Of a DNA stretch of 64,000 nucleotides, positions 53,926 through 60,892 are shown one piece after another. The DNA comes from Methanoculleus chikugoensis (GTDB taxonomy: Archaea > Halobacteriota > Methanomicrobia > Methanomicrobiales > Methanoculleaceae). Position 1 is the first letter of the stretch. The number at the start of each line of letters is the position of its first letter. The stretch spans positions 62,001-126,000 of the forward strand of contig NZ_FMID01000024.1 of NCBI RefSeq assembly GCF_900095385.1, in the 5' to 3' direction. Under the pieces are notes generated by a model that saw only the letters and a list, made by a program, of their open reading frames with translations, ran no database searches and was not told where the DNA came from. Made by a program: the position numbers and the translations under genes.

Positions 53926-55086
53926 TCACTTCGTCGCCATCGCCTGCAGGATCGCCATGATCCCCGGCTTTGCCCTCCGCCCGAACGGCGAGCAAAATCC
54001 GTCCATCTCCTCATCATCGGAGCCGAACATCTCGTTGTTCAGCCGTTCGGTGATCTCATCGAATATCCGTTTGTATGCGACGCAGTGGGGATCGACTCCA
54101 TGGATCTCGCCGTTCGTCGGCGCTATTGCGTTGTAGGGGCACCCGCCCCGGCAGTATTTGATGTGGGCGCACTCTTTGCAGGCGCCGTCGACATACTCCT
54201 TGAATGCGTGCATGAGTTTCCAGGCGTCCGATTGGGCGAGATCGTCGCGGGTGGGCCGGTCGTAGACGTTCCCCATCACGTACTCCGGCATCCCGACGAA
54301 GCGGTAGCAGGGGTAGATGCTCCCGTCCGGCCCGAAGGCAAGGGTGCTTCCCATGCAGTCCACAAACGTGCAGACGGTGCCGTGCCGGGTGAAGATGCCC
54401 TTGCAGAGGTCGTTGATGTTCATGATCTCGATCCGTCCGAGGTTCTCCAGGTAAGTGTCGAGGAGGTAGACCAGCAGTTCCCCGTACTCCTCCGGTTCGA
54501 GCGCCCACTCTTTCGGGTCTTCGCTCCTAAGCGACGGCAGTGCCGGGTGCAGTTTGAGGGGAAAGCCGCTCGCGAGGAAGAAGTCGACGATCTCCTCCTT
54601 GCGCCTGACCGACTGGTTGGTGAACGTGCAGATGAACCGGACATCAAGCCCGTTCTCCCGTGCAATCTCATAGCCCCGCATCGTCTTCTTGAAATAGCCC
54701 ATTCCACGCTGCACGTCGGTGATATCCTCGGGGCCGTCGATGCTCGAGCCGATCGGGATACGGTATTCCGCGAGGATCTTCGCCATTTCCGGGGTGAGCA
54801 GCCAGAGGTTGCTCTGCAGGGCGAACGTCGGTTCAAGGTGTGCGAGTTCCTCCGAGAGGATGGGGAGCGCCTGCCGGTAGAACTCCGCTCCGGCAAGGAG
54901 CGGCTCGCCCCCGTGGAAGGTGATTGTGACCTGGTCGGACCGGTAGTCCTTGAGCCACGCTGCTATCTCCCGGAGGGTCTCGATGCTCATCCGCGGAGAA
55001 CTTTCATCGGAACTCCAGCAGTAGTGGCATTTCGATGGACAACCGAGGGTGGGGATGATCATGACGTGAAACGGGCTCTTCATCAT
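53926..55086 (-). CDS. Radical SAM/SPASM enzyme, putative peptide modifier
   Basis: A 386-residue radical SAM enzyme with cluster motif CX3CX2C at C16, C20, C23 (GCPSKCHYCWSS) and a C-terminal SPASM domain with further cysteines (CRFVG region through KECAHIKYCRGGCPYNAI) for auxiliary Fe-S clusters. This layout resembles methanogen-restricted enzymes thought to modify small Cys-rich peptides (the Mhun_1560-like group), from memory. No precursor peptide was recognised in the flanks. Start uncertain by one codon (MMK). Confidence 0.85.
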   Translation of the reverse strand: MMKSPFHVMIIPTLGCPSKCHYCWSSDESSPRMSIETLREIAAWLKDYRSDQVTITFHGGEPLLAGAEFYRQALPILSEELAHLEPTFALQSNLWLLTPEMAKILAEYRIPIGSSIDGPEDITDVQRGMGYFKKTMRGYEIARENGLDVRFICTFTNQSVRRKEEIVDFFLASGFPLKLHPALPSLRSEDPKEWALEPEEYGELLVYLLDTYLENLGRIEIMNINDLCKGIFTRHGTVCTFVDCMGSTLAFGPDGSIYPCYRFVGMPEYVMGNVYDRPTRDDLAQSDAWKLMHAFKEYVDGACKECAHIKYCRGGCPYNAIAPTNGEIHGVDPHCVAYKRIFDEITERLNNEMFGSDDEEMDGFCSPFGRRAKPGIMAILQAMATK

Positions 55087-55334
55087 ACCGAGTTCTCTTT
55101 GAGGAGGTTAAAACCTATTCATCCGGATACCCACAGCCCGGGTGCGCATCCGGCGTGCAGGCACGGGGCTCTCACAGAGACCGATGACGGCCCTGGAGAA
55201 CCGTCCCCCTCCGCCTTCAACCGGCAGATCCCCCGGCTCCGGCCGCAGCACGGAGAAGCAGGATCGGCCGGCCCGCGCGGCGTTCCCGGAACAATTTTCT
55301 ATCACCTCTTCGTATCGATATACGAGGGAGAAGG

Positions 55335-55763
55335 ATGGACTTTTCCGACTGCGTGAAGTTCGCAAACGAAAACCCCGTGACCTACATCGCGACGATGGAC
55401 GGCGACCAGCCCCGGGTCCGGGCGTTTGCCATGTGGTTTGCCGATGAGACCGGGTTCTACTACCACACCGGGACCCCGAAGGCCGTCTGGAAGCAGCTCA
55501 CCAGAAACCCGAAGGTCGAGCTCTGCTTCTACAACCCCGAGGGTAAAGGAATGATGATGCGCATCAAGGGAGCGGTCGAGTTCCTCGATGATGCGGCCCT
55601 GAAAGAGCGGCTCGTCAAAGAGCGGTCGTGGCTCCTCCAGATCGGGGTCTCGGGCGCGGACGACCCGAAACTCGCCGTCTTTCGTGTGGCGCACGGGGAG
55701 GCGTACTTCTGGACCCTGGAACAGAATATGCGGGAGGCCGAGGCGCCCCGGATCAGGTTCTGA
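55335..55763 (+). CDS. Pyridoxamine 5'-phosphate oxidase-family protein
   Basis: A 142-residue split-barrel flavoprotein (PNPOx-like) beginning MDFSDCVKFANENPVTYIAT, with the FMN/F420-type segment DGDQPRVRAFAMWFADETGFYYHTG. Related archaeal proteins bind F420 or FMN and reduce unknown small molecules. GGGAG is 6-10 bases ahead of the ATG. Divergent from the radical SAM gene. Confidence 0.87.
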   Translation: MDFSDCVKFANENPVTYIATMDGDQPRVRAFAMWFADETGFYYHTGTPKAVWKQLTRNPKVELCFYNPEGKGMMMRIKGAVEFLDDAALKERLVKERSWLLQIGVSGADDPKLAVFRVAHGEAYFWTLEQNMREAEAPRIRF

Positions 55764-55811
55764 ACCACCCTGCGCCTTCGCATGAAGTGAAGTGCAGGGA
55801 TAGCGATAGAA

Positions 55812-55895
55812 CCTCACGCGAAGAGCGCGAAGCCGCGAAATAGCTCAAAATTACCCCTCTACCTGTCTTCGCGTTCGTCGCGGCTTCGCGTGAGG
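55812..55895. repeat. Inverted repeat with GC-GAAG arms
   Basis: CCTCACGCGAAG at 55812-55823 and CTTCGCGTGAGG at 55884-55895 are perfect 12-base inverted arms around an 84-base unit. A second GCGAAGCCGCGA-type pair lies inside. It sits in the 133-base gap between the PNPOx-like gene and the alkylation-repair gene and resembles a short palindromic (REP or MITE-like) repeat, but one copy cannot prove mobility. Confidence 0.5.
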
Positions 55896-55896
55896 C

Positions 55897-56610
55897 TTAC
55901 CAATCCTTTTTCATCGCCTCCGCCTTCAGGTCCTTCGGCATCAGTTCGATGGCGTAGCGGAGCGCCGTCCGGGGCATGCCCCTCTTGTTCGCCATGACGT
56001 AGGAGAAGACATCGTCCGTGTGCTTTCGGCTTGCTTCCTTGAGGAGCCACCCGTAACCCTTCTGCACCAGATCGTCCGTATCCATGAGGAGGAGGTCGGC
56101 GATCTCGAGGGCGTCGCTGAGGAACTCCCCGCGCCTCGCCGGCACGATCAGCGAGACCGCCGCCGCCCGGCGCATCCAGCGGTTCTCCGACCGCGTCCAG
56201 CGTTTCAGCTCCTCGATATGTTCGGGGTACCGGACGATGAAGTCCCCGACGGCATGGTTGCAGAGACCGTCGCAGGTTGCCCAGTTGGTGATGTAAGTCT
56301 CGATCCAGCGCCGGAAGACGGCGATGTCGCCGGATTCGTAGCGGCCGGCGAGCAGCTGCGCCCACTGGGAGACCACGAACGCCTCCTCCATCATCCCCGA
56401 CGAATAGAGTTCTTCGCAGAGGGAGAAGATCTCATGTTTGTCGCGGCCTTTGACCTCCTTCCAGTATTTTTTCGCGATCGCGATTCCGGTTGCCGTTTTC
56501 ATCCCATAGCACCGGACCTCCTCCTTGAAGAACCGCTGGCCTTTCTCCCGGATCTCGGGGTCTGCGTGCGCCGCGAACTCCTGCCGTATCGCTTCGATGA
56601 CCGTGTCCAT
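55897..56610 (-). CDS. AlkD-like DNA alkylation repair protein
   Basis: A 238-residue HEAT-repeat protein of the AlkD family, which removes bulky or cationic alkylated bases by binding around the DNA. The candidate catalytic aspartate is D114 in TNWATCDGLCNHAV. The ATG at 56610 is preferred; upstream in-frame codons run beyond usual N-termini. The C-terminal part (RTALRYAIELMPKDLKAEAMKKDW) is standard. Confidence 0.87.
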   Translation of the reverse strand: MDTVIEAIRQEFAAHADPEIREKGQRFFKEEVRCYGMKTATGIAIAKKYWKEVKGRDKHEIFSLCEELYSSGMMEEAFVVSQWAQLLAGRYESGDIAVFRRWIETYITNWATCDGLCNHAVGDFIVRYPEHIEELKRWTRSENRWMRRAAAVSLIVPARRGEFLSDALEIADLLLMDTDDLVQKGYGWLLKEASRKHTDDVFSYVMANKRGMPRTALRYAIELMPKDLKAEAMKKDW

Positions 56611-56795
56611 ATGCAGGTGTACGGGGGGAAGGGGAATAAACAATACGGTACTCGTATCCCTCTGCCGCTCAATCCGTGCGCGGAGCATGCTCGACGGCGG
56701 CATGCACCCCTCGGTCGGACTCTGCTCCAGCGGCCCTGCGGGCGAATAAAAACGCGGGGTTTATCGGAAGATCATGGCTGCCGGCCGGGAGAATC

Positions 56796-57302
56796 TCACG
56801 TCTCCGGCCGCTGAGGGGGTGCGCTCCCTCGCACCTGTTCGAGCACCGTTCGGCGGGGATAGAACCCGAACTTTCGGTAGAACGGGAAGGCCTCCTCATT
56901 TCCTTCCGCGACCGCCACCCGGTTTTCGACCGAGCCGTTCTCGTCCAGCCATGCAAGTGCCCGGCGGACGAGTGCTGTGCCGATACCCTGCGAGCGGTAG
57001 GCCTCGTCGACGTAGAGGGACTCGATCTCCCCGATCTGATCTGCCGAGAGCGAGGTTACGCAGTACCCGACGCACCGGCCCGCTACTGGATCACAGGCCA
57101 GGTCGACCCGCAGGTCTCCTGTCTCTGCACACCGGACAAAGTACACCTTCCGGTCGTCGAAGGTCGTGTGCTCGAAGAAGGCCCGGAACGTCCGCGCACG
57201 GATGCGGTGGTGGTCGCAGATCCGGTTCCAGAGCGGGCGGATCACTTCGATCCCGGTTATATCCGTGGTGCGGTACTCGACGGGAGGCACCGGTGCAGTC
57301 AT
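56796..57302 (-). CDS. GNAT-family N-acetyltransferase
   Basis: A 168-residue GNAT domain with the acetyl-CoA loop YRSQGIGTALVRRALAWLDENG (motif A) and the usual beta-bulge FYRKFGFYPRR. Target unknown. The ATG at 57302 overlaps the stop of the small upstream ORF by ATGA and has GGAG-type purines before it, so translation is likely coupled; the alternative start at 57332 has a poorer ribosome site. Confidence 0.86.
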   Translation of the reverse strand: MTAPVPPVEYRTTDITGIEVIRPLWNRICDHHRIRARTFRAFFEHTTFDDRKVYFVRCAETGDLRVDLACDPVAGRCVGYCVTSLSADQIGEIESLYVDEAYRSQGIGTALVRRALAWLDENGSVENRVAVAEGNEEAFPFYRKFGFYPRRTVLEQVRGSAPPQRPET

Positions 57303-57436
57303 GCCTCCTCTCTCCCTGTCTTCGCCGGGCATCCCGGTGCGGTCGCGCCGTCGATGCCGGGGTACTGCATCCCCCAGGCGTTGAGCGCTGCTTCAACCGG
57401 ACAGCGGAAGGTCCTGCCGTTCTTTGTGTTGGTCAT
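57299..57436 (-). CDS. 45-residue ORF coupled to the GNAT gene
   Basis: A short frame of 45 codons, MTNTKNGRTFRCPVEAALNA at its start and CPAKTGREEA at its end, with C12 and C36 as the only cysteines. Its stop TGA overlaps the GNAT ATG (ATGA) exactly as in other operons here, and CGGAGC lies about 6 bases ahead of its ATG. I recognise no family. It could be a partner or substrate of the GNAT enzyme, which is an inference. Confidence 0.55.
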   Translation of the reverse strand: MTNTKNGRTFRCPVEAALNAWGMQYPGIDGATAPGCPAKTGREEA

Positions 57437-57592
57437 AGTTGCTCCGATGAATATTGGTTGCCGGATTACCCGTACCTCCTATATTCCCAAAGGGCACATT
57501 TTATCTTACCGTTCGGTTCGTCACAAGCAGAGAAACCGTCGGTTCTAATGCATATCGCGTTCTGCCGTAGGAAGGTGCGCCATGTGTGACGG

Positions 57593-58495
57593 CTACCTGA
57601 CACCGTTTCTCGACCGGGCCGCCGGGGTGGACGGCCTTGCCCTCCTCTTCCCGAGGTACCGCTCGATATGCGTCTTTTTAATCCCGAGGCCGAGCAGACG
57701 CCGAGAGACCTCCTCCCGCCCGAGTGTTGCGACCTCCCGCTTCGCCCTTTGCAGCACCTCGACTTCGTCGCGGTAGGAGAGCGCTCCCCGGCCCTCCGTC
57801 AGGTCCCGGAGTTCGTTCGGGTCGCAGCCGGTCGCAGCGCCCTCCTCCGCCGGATGCAGTTCGATCCGGCACGATCCTGCGGCATACCCGATCCGGCGCC
57901 ACCCCTCCTCCCAGTCGATCACCGCGTAGGAGGCCGGGGAGCAGTCGAGGGCGACATACGCCTTCCCGGCGATCCGGGCAATCATCATCCCGTAGTGGCC
58001 GGTGAGGATGCACGCCGCCGGGAGGTCGAAGAGCCATATCCGGTCGGCGAGAGGGGCGTGGGCGACGACGATATCGACCGGCCCTTCGGCCGACCGGGCC
58101 ATCCTCCTCTCCTTCCCGGTGGGAACGCCGAGGAAGCGGATGCCCTGGACGGTCTCCGCCTTCCCCGAGATCTCGTGGATGTGGGGTTTTTCTTTTGCCG
58201 CATCCCGGACGCGGCCGTAGGTGCCCATCGTGTCGTCGTTGTTCCCCTCGACGACGACGCAGTGCCGACCTCCTGCCGCGATCTCGCGGAGGAGTCCGAG
58301 AAAGAGTTCCGTCTCGTCGAGCCTTGAGCGCGAACACCGGTCGTAGGCGCCGTCGCCAGCGAAGATGACGATTGCCGGATCGGTCTCCTCGATCGGCCGG
58401 AGGAACGAGCCGATCCCGACCCGGCCGCCGGCTGACCCCTTCTCCCGCGTCCCCCACGCGAGATCGCTGAACGCAAGTATCCTCGTCTGCGGCAT
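57593..58495 (-). CDS. Calcineurin-like metallophosphoesterase
   Basis: A 300-residue phosphoesterase with the metal-site motifs in order: D11 in FSDLAWG, D48 in FAGDGAYD, the GNNDD pair near residues 84-88, HAPL near residue 150 and GHYG. The C-terminal ~100 residues are an extra helical part. It likely hydrolyses a phosphodiester or phosphomonoester, but the substrate is not known. Confidence 0.88.
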   Translation of the reverse strand: MPQTRILAFSDLAWGTREKGSAGGRVGIGSFLRPIEETDPAIVIFAGDGAYDRCSRSRLDETELFLGLLREIAAGGRHCVVVEGNNDDTMGTYGRVRDAAKEKPHIHEISGKAETVQGIRFLGVPTGKERRMARSAEGPVDIVVAHAPLADRIWLFDLPAACILTGHYGMMIARIAGKAYVALDCSPASYAVIDWEEGWRRIGYAAGSCRIELHPAEEGAATGCDPNELRDLTEGRGALSYRDEVEVLQRAKREVATLGREEVSRRLLGLGIKKTHIERYLGKRRARPSTPAARSRNGVR

Positions 58496-58592
58496 GACCC
58501 GGTGTTGCTCACCGGGGGTGATAGGTCTCGCGGTCGGTTCTGGCCGCGCCGCTCACGCGTCCCCGGCGCGTCTCAATGTCGCGCACTCCTCC

Positions 58593-59945
58593 TCACGGAA
58601 GATACCCGTCCACGTACTCGAGGAACCGCTCCACGACGGCCGTCGAGTAAGGCCCTTTCTCGTAGGCCGTGCCGAGAGTCAGGCGATCGCGGAAGGTGGA
58701 GGCGATCATCAGAAACCCGTACGGCCAGCAGACGCAGGGGAGGTACTGGATATCCCGGATACCGAGCGTCGCACCGTCCTTCCCGGGGACCGGGAGATAG
58801 TCGCCGGGATCGAAGACACCGAGGTTTGAAAAGACCGGGTTTTTGTGGCCGGACGCCCCATACCGCTCGATCATCTGATCAAAGAACGTCCGCACCGCCG
58901 GTATCCCGCCGGCCATGATCTCTTCGTAAAAGAGGATGGTCGCGAGGCCGAGGCTCCCTGATTTTTTGCGGGCCGTTATTGCCGTCACCGGGCCGACGAT
59001 CTCCGGGAGCTGCGCCCCTTCCCCGGCAGAGAGGGTGGCCTCGTAGGCGATGGAGAGGTTCGTGAGCAGAGCATCATCGTAGAGGCCGGGATACTTCCTC
59101 CGCAGATCGGCCGAGGTCAGGAACGACCGGGGCGCTCCCCGGTCTGAGGGGTCGTCCCGGATCTTCTGGAACGCAAGGAAGAACGCACCGATCAGGACGT
59201 CGTTCACCGTAGCCCCGTGCTCTCTCCCGAACGTCTTTATGCGCCCGAGCCGTTCCGGCGCGAGCGTCCGGCGGGCGACACGGGGCGTCCCCCTCCCGGT
59301 CCGCTCGATGGGGAAGCGCCACCGGTCGACGAACGGCTCCTCCTCCGCGAGCGCCTGTCGCCGCTCCTCCTCCGAGTAGAGCGCAAGGACCCTGTCCGTG
59401 TTCCGCTCGTAAGGAGCACGGGACGGCGGCCGGAACCCAGGGTCGTCCACGATTCCCCGGTAGACGGCAAAGAGGTCCCGGGCAAGGGTGAGGGCGCCGG
59501 TGGCGTCGCAGAAGCCGTGGTGGCAGGTGACGGCCACGATATCCCCCTCCTCCCTCCGGTAGAGGTTGACCCGCACCTGCGGCCCGGAACGGACGTCGAG
59601 GGGCGGGGGAGGTGTCGTGAGAGGCTCGTCGTCGCCGGCCGGGACCTGGACGAACGCTCCATCCCACAGTTCTTCCGGGATCTCCTCCCAGACCGGCCGG
59701 CCGTCAACCTCCGCGTAACGCGACCGGAGGTAGGGATCGGACGCAACGAGCCTCATCGTCGCCTCCCTCATGGCTTCGGCGTCGACTTCGCCGTCGAGTG
59801 TAAAGACGACGTGCATCGTCGGGTCGTAGATGCGCTCGAAGTAGACGTTGAAGACGTCGAAGGCGGGTGCGGGGTGGCGGACAGGCGGGGCAGACATCAC
59901 CTTAACCATCTCCTGGTTGCGGGATAACTGCTTCTTATTCGGCAC
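58593..59945 (-). CDS. Condensation-domain/PapA-like acyltransferase
   Basis: A 450-residue chloramphenicol-acetyltransferase-like fold with HHGFCDA at residues 142-148, a close match to the HHxxxDG active site of condensation domains, polyketide-associated (Pap) and wax-ester acyltransferases. The first 90 residues (FDVFNVYFERIYDP, LRSRYAEV) fit the N-lobe. It likely esterifies an acyl group from an acyl carrier or acyl-CoA to an alcohol. The TetR gene is upstream by 23 bases and RND exporter genes are divergent. The start GTG 59945 is uncertain; ATG 59897 is an alternative. Confidence 0.75.
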   Translation of the reverse strand: MPNKKQLSRNQEMVKVMSAPPVRHPAPAFDVFNVYFERIYDPTMHVVFTLDGEVDAEAMREATMRLVASDPYLRSRYAEVDGRPVWEEIPEELWDGAFVQVPAGDDEPLTTPPPPLDVRSGPQVRVNLYRREEGDIVAVTCHHGFCDATGALTLARDLFAVYRGIVDDPGFRPPSRAPYERNTDRVLALYSEEERRQALAEEEPFVDRWRFPIERTGRGTPRVARRTLAPERLGRIKTFGREHGATVNDVLIGAFFLAFQKIRDDPSDRGAPRSFLTSADLRRKYPGLYDDALLTNLSIAYEATLSAGEGAQLPEIVGPVTAITARKKSGSLGLATILFYEEIMAGGIPAVRTFFDQMIERYGASGHKNPVFSNLGVFDPGDYLPVPGKDGATLGIRDIQYLPCVCWPYGFLMIASTFRDRLTLGTAYEKGPYSTAVVERFLEYVDGYLP

Positions 59946-59968
59946 GCCCTCGTGCGGGAGAGGCTGTG

Positions 59969-60550
59969 CTACTCCAGAATCTTCCGGACGGCGGCCTCCC
60001 AGACCCGGTGCGCCTCGTCCCGTTTGAGTCCTGCCGCCGATCCCATCCTGATCCCGAGAATGACGGAGATGATGATCCTTGCAGAGAGGTCCGTATCGAG
60101 GTCGCCGGAGAGGCGTCCTGCGGCTTTCTCTTCTTCGAGAACAGCAGTGAGGAGATCGTGGATGGCCCGATAATTCTTCCCGACGGCATCATGGAGGGAG
60201 TCGTCTCGCACGGCACCGGCGAAGAGTTCGATGACCGCTTTCATTCCTGTTTCGTCTTCGGGGTAGATGACGTGATCAAAGATCGCGGAGAACATGCCCT
60301 CGGGAGTATTTTTAGAGCAGGCATCATGCAGGCTCTCCGAGAGCCGGGACCGGATGTAGGCGAGGGCGGAAGAGATCAGGTCGTCCCTGCTCTTGACGTA
60401 GAGATAGAGCGTTGCACGCGAGATGCCGAGCCTGGCGGCGACGTCCTCCATCTTCAGGTTGGAGAACCCCTTCTCGTCCGCCTCGGCTATCGCGGCCTCG
60501 ATGATCCTGCGCCTTGCTTCGTCCTTGTACTCGGGCACGACCTTTGGCAT
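59969..60550 (-). CDS. TetR/AcrR-family transcriptional regulator
   Basis: A 193-residue regulator with a helix-turn-helix at residues 31-54 (NLKMEDVAARLGISRATLYLYVKS) and a C-terminal ligand domain. The ATG at 60550 is chosen because the longer frame would start inside its operator. It is divergent from the small protein and RND exporter genes and three operator-like sites separate them, so it is very likely to repress both sides until an effector binds. Confidence 0.88.
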   Translation of the reverse strand: MPKVVPEYKDEARRRIIEAAIAEADEKGFSNLKMEDVAARLGISRATLYLYVKSRDDLISSALAYIRSRLSESLHDACSKNTPEGMFSAIFDHVIYPEDETGMKAVIELFAGAVRDDSLHDAVGKNYRAIHDLLTAVLEEEKAAGRLSGDLDTDLSARIIISVILGIRMGSAAGLKRDEAHRVWEAAVRKILE

Positions 60551-60555
60551 GATAC

Positions 60556-60640
60556 TAACACATGTGTCAGTAATCTTATATACGATCGATCCGTACTCTG
60601 AATAGTGACGCATGTGTCAGATTTTATTACGTATGTGTCA
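60556..60640. promoter_or_regulatory. Three TetR-type operator copies in the divergent promoter
   Basis: Three 14-base sites share the pattern TNAC-NNATGTGTCA: TAACACATGTGTCA at 60556-60569, TGACGCATGTGTCA at 60606-60619 and TTACGTATGTGTCA at 60627-60640. The first contains the perfect palindrome ACACATGTGT. A TATA element reads in both directions at about 60577-60583 between the first and second sites. The pattern strongly suggests binding sites for the adjacent TetR protein. Confidence 0.75.
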
Positions 60641-60892
60641 GGGGCGGGGGAGCCGCAGGAGGGACCACATATCGGCTGTAAGGGCCTTCTGGAAGAGAAA
60701 GAGGAGTTCGCGTTCTTCGAGGCTCTGGTTCGCGAGTACTGCGGGATAGGGTTCTTCGAGTGTCTCCGCTCTCCGGAGAACGGTTACCTGACCTCGGCCG
60801 TCTGGGAGGAGAGCGGCGACAGACCGCCCGCGCTCCTGTGCACCGTCGTCGAACTGCTACACCGGGCGGTCGAGCGGGAGGGCGAACGATGA
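60605..60892 (+). CDS. Small acidic protein ahead of the RND exporter
   Basis: A 95-residue acidic protein of unknown family (GEPQEGPHIGCKGLLEEKEE and ECLRSPENGYLTSAVWEESG). Its stop overlaps the exporter ATG by ATGA, so it is translationally coupled to it. The GTG at 60605 lies about 25 bases after the TATA box, so a leaderless start there is plausible; it overlaps the operator, so GTG 60635 is an alternative. It may be a partner or regulator of the exporter, which is inference. Confidence 0.65.
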   Translation: MTHVSDFITYVSGAGEPQEGPHIGCKGLLEEKEEFAFFEALVREYCGIGFFECLRSPENGYLTSAVWEESGDRPPALLCTVVELLHRAVEREGER

